Origin: Didymella arachidicola
Taxonomy: Eukaryota > Ascomycota > Dothideomycetes > Pleosporales > Didymellaceae
Reading direction: 5' to 3'
Length of the DNA stretch: 64,000 bases
Assembly: GCA_016630955.3 (NCBI GenBank)
Contig: CM049993.1
Coordinates: 992,001 to 1,056,000 of the forward strand
The notes beneath the pieces are model-generated. The model worked only from the letters and a program-made list of their open reading frames with translations, had not been told where the DNA came from and made no database searches. The translations under genes and the position numbers were made by a program. Position 1 is the first letter of the stretch; every line of letters begins with the position of its first letter. Shown one piece after another: positions 32,093 through 41,069 of the stretch.

Positions 32093-35000
32093 CTAAACGA
32101 TAAACTCGTACTCGAAAGGTGGAACCTGGTGATGTTGTGCGGCGCCTGCCAGCTCGTGTAATAGGTTTTGGAACGCTTGCAGCGTCACCAAGGTTCTCGT
32201 TCTCTCACGCTCGATTGATCCCACTTCGTACGCAACTTGTTTCCTTGCGCGGCCCTGGCCAAACATTATGGAATCTTGCTCGACACTCCAGTTTGTTTCC
32301 AAGCTGCTCTGCAGGCCCCTTTGACAGAATGTAAGGATATCAGCATGTCGCGCATTCGAGGATGCTGTATTTGCATCTCCTCGGTAGGATGGTACTTCGT
32401 CCGGTACTGTGCCATTAATCATGTGCTTCGTGTATATGGAAAATTGCTCGAGGTAGGTGACAAGTGGAGGCGTCCCGCGTCGAAAAGTACGGCCAATGGT
32501 GTAGTCCAGCAGGTGTACGATAGTCATGGCAACGTCGAACATGTGCGCAAGACCATCTAAGATATTCAGCTGCTGAAATAATGAGAGGTCGCCCTTCAAG
32601 AGTTCCGTAGCACGGATGAACGCATGTGCAATGGATATAATGCTCTGAATAGCCGTTGACAAGGATCCAGGTTGGCTGACGCGCAGCTCGTAGATAATCT
32701 CGCCAAGGACGGCAGGTAAGCACTGTAAAATTGGTCTCGCCACAAGATGACCTGCCCGCGACGAAAACACCAATTCGATATAAGCTGGAAAGACATCTTG
32801 AAGTAGCACAGTGCGTAACAACGTCCGATCAGCAGCAGGTGCTTCGTCGGTACAGAGCGCTCTTGTGAGCTGATCAACAAGGTAGACTTGCTGGTTGTCG
32901 GCAGCGGCCTGTTGTGCCACGGTCTGTACGAAGACAGACAGTTGCTTTGCTGTTCCTGCTTCTCCTGCTCGTGGCGCGTATCCGCAAAGTCGACCAACAA
33001 CATACGTGGGGTCTGTTGAAGGCAAGGGAAAGGCGACCGAATCCGTGAAGAAGGGCAGAACCGGACAGATGTCGCCTGTGTACTGCTTGAGGAACTGGAC
33101 AATCTTCTGGACGAATTCCACATATGCTCCCGTTACAGCCTCTCCTTGCTGCAGCTGCAGGTAGTTGTCCTTCAAACGACTCATGAAGTCCCTCAGCATC
33201 GCCGCATAGGACCTCTTGACCTCTGCCACACGCGATGGTTCCTGTACGACAGTGGCATATACATCTTCTCGCATGTTTGAGAGCAGGCTTGAGATGAGCG
33301 CAAGCCGTCTTGACCGCAAGGTCTCAGAGGTAACGTCCATACCCGCGCTGCCTTCGGCTCTATAGAATGGCAAGTTCCTCAACAAAGGATGCTCTGAATC
33401 TGACAGTAAAATGGCATTCAGAAGCCGATGTTGGAATCTGAGCATAGACTCTCGGTCAGCCAGACAAAGTAGCAGCGCAGTCAAGAAGTCATGACGATGC
33501 TCGTCGTAAGCCGAGGGGCTGCAGGTGATCAAAGCCGCCATGAAGTACGGACCAAACTTGTTTGTGTGCTCGGTGTGCCGCAATTGCTTCCAGGAAAATT
33601 GGCCGAACGAACCCATGTAGTCAGACCAATGCCTGTGCCCAGTAGTGACCTGATCACTTGCGACGACGACCCAGGTATCTATGCAGTCCATTAGAAGATT
33701 CTCGTCTCGTGAACTCTCGCCTCCAAACGCGTTAGACATCAGGTGCCACAGCGGGCCTTGCAAGAAATCGAGGCGTGACGACTGAGTTGTAGTGGTTTGA
33801 CGGAGGGGTTCAAGCGCTTCGGGCTCGGCTAGGTCATCCAGATCAGGGAAGTCGCCATAGTCCTGACTCTCCTCGCTTATAGGCTGGCTCACATGCTGCT
33901 GCTGCTGCTGCTGGCGAGCCATTTGTGCAGCTGCGTATCGCCGGAGGACTGCTAGTGTGTCCCTGACAAGAGTGACAAGTCGATGATCGTCTAGGTGCGG
34001 CAGCTCGAGCAGTTGGATGAAGTCAGAGTCGACCAAGAATGCTGCGATGCTGGTTTGATCTCTGGCGCACTCGATAGCCTTCTTCATGCCTGCAATACTG
34101 TCACGCAATGTTGCGATGGCTTGCTCCTGGTTCTTCGCCATAGCCTGATGTACCATGGCTTTGGCAACCTCACTGGTGCCGTCTAGGACTCCTGATGTCA
34201 GATAATCCTCGGCTTCGGTCTTAGCCAGTCGATACTGTTTCAGAGTCTGATGCAGGATGTTCTTGTGCCAGTAGGCGAGTGGCCTTGCGCTGTTGTAAGA
34301 CTCGTTCGTCGACAATTGGAATGTGCTCAAATTAGCCCATGCAAGTACGCTGACTCTGCAGGCTTCGCGATGCGAGGCCTCATGGCTCACAAGATCGCGG
34401 ATATGTTCCAGCTTTGGTCGACAGGATGGAGGCGCTGCGCAGTAAAGCGTCGACAACAGATCGTGATGATTGCGTAGCGCAGCTAGACTCGCTTCCTCCA
34501 GCGGTTGATCCTTAGGGTACATCCGCCCATGATTGGGTATGCGTCTGAACACAAAGCTCCGAATCTTCTTCTCCGGGTAAGCTTTGGCCATACCTTGCAA
34601 TCCTGTTGCCAGACATTTGAGCGCCATGTGGAAGGAGCTGTCGTTGGGTGCTGGAGCCAGGCTGCCGCCTAATGCCAACTCACGTAAGAACGGCGCTGAA
34701 CCTGTTCTAGTCTCACGACGGAGCGGCTTCAGACTGTGCTTGCCATAGAAGTCAAAGATAACGTTGAGGATCTGATCTGGCCGCCTCCAGTGCCACTCGT
34801 TGATGAGGATGTAGCATCTCGTAAGATTGGTGCGGATGTATTCATTGATTGACGAGCCCTGTTGCTGGGACGTACCGAGATAGGAGCCCACGACTTGCCT
34901 GAGGACTTGGCACAGACAGCCCCAGTTATCTTTGTCGAAAGACCGGGCTCGATTTCGGTCGGGAATGCCTGACATATCGAAGTCCTCAAAGGGCAGGAGC

Positions 35001-38000
35001 GCAAAGATCGTCGCCCAGACGTTCTCAAACGTCTGCACCTGATCAGCCATGGTCAAGTGTGATGATAACTCCTGGCTGATTAAGTCCCAAAAGCTCAAGG
35101 ATGGTGCCTTGAGCACGTCCAGCGCGTGCATAGAGACGACGATGCTTTCGGTAAGTACATCAGTTTCTTGAATGCCACTCTCGCGCTCTCGGTACAGTCT
35201 GTTCTTCTCAAGGAATTCGTAGAGCTGCTGAGTGCTCTTGGAAATGCTCTTGATGATGATTCGAGCAATGCTTTTGATCATGCTCAAGAGTCCGGCTTTG
35301 TCGAGGTTGTCGTTAGTGAGATGTTCTGCAACCCGCTGTACTTGTATGCTGATTACCAGCAAGTAGTTCAACACACGAACACTGGCCCAAGTCTGCTCTG
35401 ATCCTGACAGGGCCTCAGAACCTATGTCGTGCGATGTGGATACTCTAGCTAACAACGTATGTATCAAAGACCTCATCTTTCTCGTGAAGTCCACTCGATC
35501 AATGGGATCCACGAAGCTGAGATGATTGGCAAAGTATGATGTCAGCGCTCGCAGCACAGTGGATAGAGACTTTGAGGGCTCAATGTTGGTCCCGCGATTG
35601 ACCTGGTGATCGTTGCTCATATCCAGCGGGAGCAGGATGGTCGTTATTAGCTCGGAGATATGGGAGTAAGTCTCGTCATTCCAGGGCCCGCATCTGATCG
35701 TTGTTGTGCCATAGGAGACTACGCAATGTCCGGCAGGCTCATCAAGATCTCGAGCGTCATGCCTGTCAATCGACAAAGCTCGCTGTAGTTCTTCAGAACC
35801 GACAAATGTGTCTGCATGAAAGTATGTGTCTCCTTTTAGCGGCGTGATATCGAAAGTCGTGGGATAACGGGTGCCGTAAGGGCCGAGACCATGCAACAAT
35901 CCAGCTTGTTGCTTCGCGGCGGCACCTTCATCCGTGATCAACAGCTGTGCGGCAGCAACCGGGACAAATGTTGGTTCGCTGGGTTGTCTATACTCCCGCG
36001 CATCAACATCGACCCGCTGAGCCTGAGGCTTGCGCACAAGACGTCTCCTTGGCGCAGGTAAAGCACCGACGGTACCGGTGCCGAAGACGTGCTCGACTTG
36101 AACTTCACCAACATCCTTAGCTGTCGGTAATGGGGGAAGAACAGCGTCGTCTTCCGCAAGAAACCGTGCCAGTTGAGGATTGATAAGCGGTTGCTGGCGG
36201 TTGGTCGGGCGAGCAGCTTGTTGTTCCACACGCTGTAGGCCTTTCTGGAATGCGATCTTGCGGTGACTACTGCCGAAGCTTTTCTCCTCGCCCTCGAGCT
36301 GCGCTGCCCTAAGTGGTAATGGGCCACGCTGCCTCATCTTCTCCGAAGGCTTGGCTGGCTTTACAATATGTCTCATTCGGTTTGACTTGCTCGAAGGCGT
36401 CGAAGATCTTTGCAAAGTCAGGAGCGCGGGTGCTACCGTCCTTCGGCCAAGTGGCTTTTGATGTGCCGTCTTTGGCATTAAGTCTGCATCAACTTCGATG
36501 ATTGCGTCCTCATCGACGTTGTTCGCTTGCGGAACTTGCTGCCGGTTATCTGCAGTGTCGACCAAAAGTTGACGTTGTCTTTCTCGCTGACCAGATTTGG
36601 TCTTGACCTTGGGTCTCAAGACACCTTGCCTCCACTGCTGAAGGGCAGCATTTGCATCTTCTGTGTCCTGTGCGGTATGTAATCTAATCTGCTTGCGGCG
36701 TGGACTCTGACGTGCTTGATTGATGTCTCGACGTGCGGCTCGCATTGCTAGCCTAAGGAACTGCGGCACTTGCATAGGCAATTCCACATCGAGAATGCTA
36801 AGAGCCGGTGGGGGCGTACGGCGCGCTTGTCGACGCCCAGTAAGGTTCCTGCGTGAAGTGGAACCAGATGCAGGATTGGAAGGGCGGCTGTTATTAAGTA
36901 TACTGGCCAGAGTCTTGGGCCTTTTGACGTTGCCAAATGCGTCCGTAATCTTTGGTTGTCGCTTTCGCTTGGCACTTGAACTTCCCAGAGAGGGTAATGG
37001 CAGTTTATCGTGCTCCATACTAGCCAAGTCGTCGCCAGAGTCTGCGTATCGATCGTCAAATATGGTTGCCAAAGCAGAGGCATCCTCGACCGAGTCTTGC
37101 ACAGCACGGGGTTGTTGGTACGTCGAGACTTCCGGTTGCTCTGGGTCGGAGTCGTCTGAAATGACCATCACGTTTGCCACGTCCACAGCTGACCTGGGAA
37201 CATCTGTAGTACGTCCTGGTGGCCTGACAATACGTTGCGCTACTCCTCGTTGAGGCCCTGCTGGTTCGGGAGATAATGTGACATTCAAGCGTGCCCGCTG
37301 CCGAGCAAGAGCTTGTCGTCTCTCTTGTGCCTGCTGATCCATTCGAAGCCAAGATGCTGGTAGTACACCTCTGATCTTTTTGCTGACCTGCTGGAGCTCG
37401 CCTTCCTCTTGCTCTGACTCGCCACTAGCTTCATCTGAGTCTAACGACGATCCATCGCTAAGAATTATCTTCGTCGGCCGGCGCAGTCCGCTACCAGACC
37501 TTGGCGGGCAGCGGATAACATGGTCTGAGTCCGACTCCACTGGTTGCGGGGTCTCTTCGTGGAAGGTGGATGAACTGGACGGTGTGGGTAGACTGTCGGT
37601 GTTCCGTCTGGAGAGCAGCTTGCCCACTTGTGCATTGAGCGGAGGGCTGCTCGAATAGGGCGGCGAGTTCGGTGGTACCGACCAGATATTCAGAGGGACC
37701 GGAGTGCTCTCAGAAGTCCTAGCTGGGGTCGCCAGCGCCGCCGTTGGTGGTCCGCTCAGTCTCCTCTTCTTCGCCGGCTTAGGAATACGAAGCTGCAGAC
37801 TGGGTGACCTCCGTCTTGCGGCAGCAGGCCCGGGCCGCTTCGTCGGGCTTTGCTGGCCGTCCTTGCTAAAACCCGGGGCAACAGGTGTAGAGACGAATAT
37901 CTCTGGATCTGGAGGACTGCTTGAGTAGTCTCTCAAGGGGTTGAATTCTTCCTCCTGTGTTTCTTGATTGGTTTGACGCTGCCTTGGTTGCGGAGATCGT

Positions 38001-38875
38001 TCACGAGGGACCGGCTTAAGACCTCTGCTCTGGACTTCTCTGCGATATCGTTCGCCTTCTAGAACATAAGGATGTAGCTGAATTGGCTTGCGCTGCCGAA
38101 AGTGGCGACGTCTTGCCTCTTCCTGCGCGATTTGAAGCTGCAAAGCTGTCGACGAGGGAATCACGACTTGAACAGCAGTTCGGCGATGGGGTATCGCAAA
38201 CCCTACTGCTGGCTGTACCTCTGTTTCAGATAGGTCGGACGGATAGTCCGAAAGCTTCGACTCGTTGTCTGAGTCGTCAGGTGGGTTCAACTCGTCCGCA
38301 GACCCAAATTGGTCAAGCATAACTGAGGCACCGCTCTGTTCCACATTGCCATTCTGTATATCTGCTTGTATTGCCTCTGTAGTCTCGCCGAGTATTTGTG
38401 AGGGTAACGCAAATGCTCGAAGCTCTATTTGCTCTTGGGAGCTTCGTTGATGGACAGACGAGTGGTTTCGTGGCGAAGAGAGAGCTAGTTCATGCGATTG
38501 TTGCTTCGACTTTGGTGAGCTCTGTAGGGGATCTGGGCTCTCGGAGCGCTCAGTGGAGAAACCTGATCGTGCTAGCGGCGTGAAGGGCGAAGGTATAGGT
38601 CTTGCGGGCGACTGGCGACTCGTTGGTGTACAGCGCCCTGTAGGACTCTCTGCTGCTTTCGAATTCGCACCCAAAGAACCGGAGAGACTCTCAAAGTCTT
38701 CGTGTCTCTCTGTCACCGCATCTTGAACCTCGTCTTGCCCACCATCGTCCTCCAGCACGCGCTCGACGCGTCCGTGTGGCTGTGCATGATGCTCAGAGTG
38801 CTGGCTTTCAATTTGGGACTCTTCTTCTTCCTCATCCGAATCCTGCACAAATCCTCTCTGGCGCCATTCGGACAT
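32093..38875 (-). CDS. MUS7: Mus7/Mms22 family DNA-repair protein
   Basis: Very large single-exon protein of 2260 aa. The N-terminus (MSEWRQRGFVQDSDEEEEE) and the disordered, charged first 900 residues followed by a long helical region are as expected for the fungal Mus7/Mms22 family. The C-terminal half (from about 1000) is dense in helices, with family-like stretches such as DQLTRALCTDEAP and VARPILQCLPAVLGEIIYEL. Mus7/Mms22 works with the Rtt101/Mms1-type cullin ligase at stalled forks to allow recombination after replication damage. A short Gln run (QQQQQQ) lies near 1650. No catalytic domain is expected. The start is shared with a compact divergent promoter of 204 bp. Family assignment is by overall pattern, so slightly less than certain. 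Confidence 0.82.
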   Translation of the reverse strand: MSEWRQRGFVQDSDEEEEESQIESQHSEHHAQPHGRVERVLEDDGGQDEVQDAVTERHEDFESLSGSLGANSKAAESPTGRCTPTSRQSPARPIPSPFTPLARSGFSTERSESPDPLQSSPKSKQQSHELALSSPRNHSSVHQRSSQEQIELRAFALPSQILGETTEAIQADIQNGNVEQSGASVMLDQFGSADELNPPDDSDNESKLSDYPSDLSETEVQPAVGFAIPHRRTAVQVVIPSSTALQLQIAQEEARRRHFRQRKPIQLHPYVLEGERYRREVQSRGLKPVPRERSPQPRQRQTNQETQEEEFNPLRDYSSSPPDPEIFVSTPVAPGFSKDGQQSPTKRPGPAAARRRSPSLQLRIPKPAKKRRLSGPPTAALATPARTSESTPVPLNIWSVPPNSPPYSSSPPLNAQVGKLLSRRNTDSLPTPSSSSTFHEETPQPVESDSDHVIRCPPRSGSGLRRPTKIILSDGSSLDSDEASGESEQEEGELQQVSKKIRGVLPASWLRMDQQAQERRQALARQRARLNVTLSPEPAGPQRGVAQRIVRPPGRTTDVPRSAVDVANVMVISDDSDPEQPEVSTYQQPRAVQDSVEDASALATIFDDRYADSGDDLASMEHDKLPLPSLGSSSAKRKRQPKITDAFGNVKRPKTLASILNNSRPSNPASGSTSRRNLTGRRQARRTPPPALSILDVELPMQVPQFLRLAMRAARRDINQARQSPRRKQIRLHTAQDTEDANAALQQWRQGVLRPKVKTKSGQRERQRQLLVDTADNRQQVPQANNVDEDAIIEVDADLMPKTAHQKPLGRRTVAPALLTLQRSSTPSSKSNRMRHIVKPAKPSEKMRQRGPLPLRAAQLEGEEKSFGSSHRKIAFQKGLQRVEQQAARPTNRQQPLINPQLARFLAEDDAVLPPLPTAKDVGEVQVEHVFGTGTVGALPAPRRRLVRKPQAQRVDVDAREYRQPSEPTFVPVAAAQLLITDEGAAAKQQAGLLHGLGPYGTRYPTTFDITPLKGDTYFHADTFVGSEELQRALSIDRHDARDLDEPAGHCVVSYGTTTIRCGPWNDETYSHISELITTILLPLDMSNDHQVNRGTNIEPSKSLSTVLRALTSYFANHLSFVDPIDRVDFTRKMRSLIHTLLARVSTSHDIGSEALSGSEQTWASVRVLNYLLVISIQVQRVAEHLTNDNLDKAGLLSMIKSIARIIIKSISKSTQQLYEFLEKNRLYRERESGIQETDVLTESIVVSMHALDVLKAPSLSFWDLISQELSSHLTMADQVQTFENVWATIFALLPFEDFDMSGIPDRNRARSFDKDNWGCLCQVLRQVVGSYLGTSQQQGSSINEYIRTNLTRCYILINEWHWRRPDQILNVIFDFYGKHSLKPLRRETRTGSAPFLRELALGGSLAPAPNDSSFHMALKCLATGLQGMAKAYPEKKIRSFVFRRIPNHGRMYPKDQPLEEASLAALRNHHDLLSTLYCAAPPSCRPKLEHIRDLVSHEASHREACRVSVLAWANLSTFQLSTNESYNSARPLAYWHKNILHQTLKQYRLAKTEAEDYLTSGVLDGTSEVAKAMVHQAMAKNQEQAIATLRDSIAGMKKAIECARDQTSIAAFLVDSDFIQLLELPHLDDHRLVTLVRDTLAVLRRYAAAQMARQQQQQQHVSQPISEESQDYGDFPDLDDLAEPEALEPLRQTTTTQSSRLDFLQGPLWHLMSNAFGGESSRDENLLMDCIDTWVVVASDQVTTGHRHWSDYMGSFGQFSWKQLRHTEHTNKFGPYFMAALITCSPSAYDEHRHDFLTALLLCLADRESMLRFQHRLLNAILLSDSEHPLLRNLPFYRAEGSAGMDVTSETLRSRRLALISSLLSNMREDVYATVVQEPSRVAEVKRSYAAMLRDFMSRLKDNYLQLQQGEAVTGAYVEFVQKIVQFLKQYTGDICPVLPFFTDSVAFPLPSTDPTYVVGRLCGYAPRAGEAGTAKQLSVFVQTVAQQAAADNQQVYLVDQLTRALCTDEAPAADRTLLRTVLLQDVFPAYIELVFSSRAGHLVARPILQCLPAVLGEIIYELRVSQPGSLSTAIQSIISIAHAFIRATELLKGDLSLFQQLNILDGLAHMFDVAMTIVHLLDYTIGRTFRRGTPPLVTYLEQFSIYTKHMINGTVPDEVPSYRGDANTASSNARHADILTFCQRGLQSSLETNWSVEQDSIMFGQGRARKQVAYEVGSIERERTRTLVTLQAFQNLLHELAGAAQHHQVPPFEYEFIV

Positions 38876-39079
38876 TTGGTCCCTTCTGCATATCGTTTGT
38901 GTTCAAGTACCGTGGGGTCTAAGTGGCAGACGGCATGGGTGAGCTTGACGCGTTCGCTAGCGCGTCGGTCGGTCGCCGCCTTGCAGAACACCGAACTTTC
39001 TGCTGGTGACGGGTTTCGTCATTGACATCTATTTATCGCTTACACCAGACATTTGTTCGAGCACAAGTAAAGAGCGACT

Positions 39080-39525
39080 ATGGCAGGACGTATTCTCCCG
39101 GTCGCATTGGCGACCATCTCTGGCATTGCAATTGGCATGGCCACCTTTGGCGAAGAGCTGAAGGCGCAACAGATGAAGAGGCTCACAGAAGAGTATAATC
39201 GGTATGGCATTGATGTACCGTGTAATGACCATTCCTGACACTGGACTGTAGTGACCTTGCTGCTGCCGCCGCCGCCGCAAAAAGCGAGAACCCGGCAGCT
39301 ATTGCGCCTGGCGCAACAACCGTCACGCCACCACCCGCTACCACACCGTCGCCCATTGTAGAAGAGACGAAACCAGCGAAAGCTTCCTGGTCTGATACAC
39401 TAGGATTCTGGGCATGGAAGAGTAAGCCGCAGCAAGAGCATGTGACTGCTTCCTTGGCCGCTCCAGCCGTTGCTCAGGATGCACCTGCGAAGCCTGCGGT
39501 CGAAGGGCAGATCGAGAAGCCGTGA
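39080..39525 (+). CDS. small single-pass membrane protein, probably mitochondrial
   Basis: Protein of 131 aa, exons 39080-39201 and 39252-39525, intron 50 nt with donor GTATGG and acceptor CTGTAG. The first 24 residues (MAGRILPVALATISGIAIGM) form a hydrophobic segment, followed by a short charged helix (EELKAQQMKRLTEEYNRD), an Ala run and a Pro/Thr-rich tail with an aromatic patch (TLGFWAWK). The layout resembles small inner-membrane mitochondrial proteins, but I do not recognise the family. Its promoter is shared with MUS7 (204 bp), and its stop codon lies 24 bp from the convergent BET4 stop. Confidence 0.7.
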
Positions 39526-39549
39526 TTAAAAATGCGAACTCACAGGCAT

Positions 39550-40718
39550 TCATAGCTGCAGCCTTTTCTCCAGATCCTCCCACCGACCTCGCCGCAATGC
39601 GTCCAGACGCTTCAGCTCCGCCAGCCACGCCTTCATATCCTTGGTCGTGACCGCCCCCGTCCCTGCGTCGACCTCCAAGTAGGCCTCTGCGAGCGCGATC
39701 AAGCCCTCGTAGATCCACTTGCAATCCGCCTCGTCTTCCAGGATCTCCTTGATATACTCCATCTCGTTCTCGTAGTATTGCTGCCGCTCGCCGTTGGTCA
39801 GGTCTTGGACAATCAAGTTATCTAGGGCGCAGGACGGAGAGATTGTCGATATTAGGTACTGGTGGTAGAACCAAATAGACTGGTCAAATGGGTCGGTGTT
39901 GATGGCTTCGCAAATCAGCTCTAGCTCTGAAGCCAGGAAAGCACGGCGTGCCCTTGCGTCTGCGTCGCGCTCGCGTAGAATTCGAGGAATGAGCTGGCTG
40001 CGGTTGTGCCAGGCAGAGAAGTTGGAGAGGTTGGACGTGATCATCTTGGTCGTGTAGTCGAATTCGGGTTGGGCAAGGCTGGTGCTTGCGTCTGTAGAGT
40101 CTACAGTGGCCAGGCGCTCGATTTTGTTAACTACGATACGTCGATAACCCCATGCGTGAAAGTTGCGGCTATCAGCATGCAGCATCTTGTTAACCAGTTG
40201 CAGTTCTCCAGACCAGAGCTTATGTGCTGCACCTGACCCCAGAAGTGACTCTGCCTTTTGCAACAACCAGTCTCTGTGGTTCCAGATCCAGTAGCACTTC
40301 GGGAACTTGCGCAACAACATAAATGTCAGCTGCAAATCGCCCTGTAGTAGTTCGTCTGGTGATTGTGTTTCTTCTGCAACCAGTGCAATCAAGACTCGTC
40401 TCCGGTGGTTCCAGATTGTATAATATTCAGGGTTCTCGTTCAGAAGCTTCGTCACCAGACCGAGGACCTCGACTGTTAAGTGCCCATCCGCCACCTATCA
40501 AACCGCCATGATTAGAGACATGAATTGACGACACGACAAACGACTGACCTTGGTATTGACGGAATCAGACAAGTCTTTGTATGCCTCGATTTGCTGCAGC
40601 TCTTTCTGTCTCGCCTCTTCCGAGCGGGCCACCGGGCCAGAGCCTCGCGATATCCCATGCTGGATACAATGAGTTCAGTCGATCTATGGATTCTGTGGAC
40701 ACTACTTACACTTGCCAT
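39550..40718 (-). CDS. BET4: Rab geranylgeranyltransferase alpha subunit
   Basis: Alpha subunit of Rab geranylgeranyltransferase (type II), which with Bet2 and the Rab escort protein adds geranylgeranyl groups to Rab GTPases. Length 354 aa in three minus-strand exons: 40710-40718 (nine bases, coding MAS), 40549-40659 and 39550-40494, introns 50 and 54 nt. The splices give MASHGISRGSGPVAR, then SEEARQKELQQIEAYK, as in fungal homologues. The PPTA helical repeats follow with their signature Asn-Trp blocks (YYTIWNHRRRV, CYWIWNHRDW, NFHAWGYRR, NFSAWHNRSQ, SIWFYHQYL). No leucine-rich or Ig extension, as in yeast. The three-codon first exon would be missed by ORF-based calling. Confidence 0.95.
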
Positions 40719-41069
40719 CTTTATCCTATGCAGGTGTTGTAGACGCAGCTGCCTCGGAGAGCGATCGCGCGAACCTAGGTGCCCCACCATGCGCACCATG
40801 CCTTCCCCCGCATCACCTCAGAGGAAGGCTACTTTCTTCGCTCGCAAACAACTACCACCTAGAATCCGCACTGTCCCTAAAGACTCTCAGTCATTGCTAT
40901 ACGACTGACAAAGCAGCTTTAACGACGAAACGACAGGTCAACACTGCGGATATCCTGACAAGTGACCTCACCATCGACCGCAGTCAGTCGTGCATCTCGC
41001 CATCGCTATTCGACATGTACCGAGTCTGATCGGGATTCTCGCGACAACTAACCCTCAGTCCTTCTCGCG
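40719..41069. other. intergenic, BET4/AMA1 divergent promoter
   Basis: This 351-bp gap must carry promoters for both BET4 and the AMA1-type gene. I see no TATA box or other clear motif. Confidence 0.5.
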
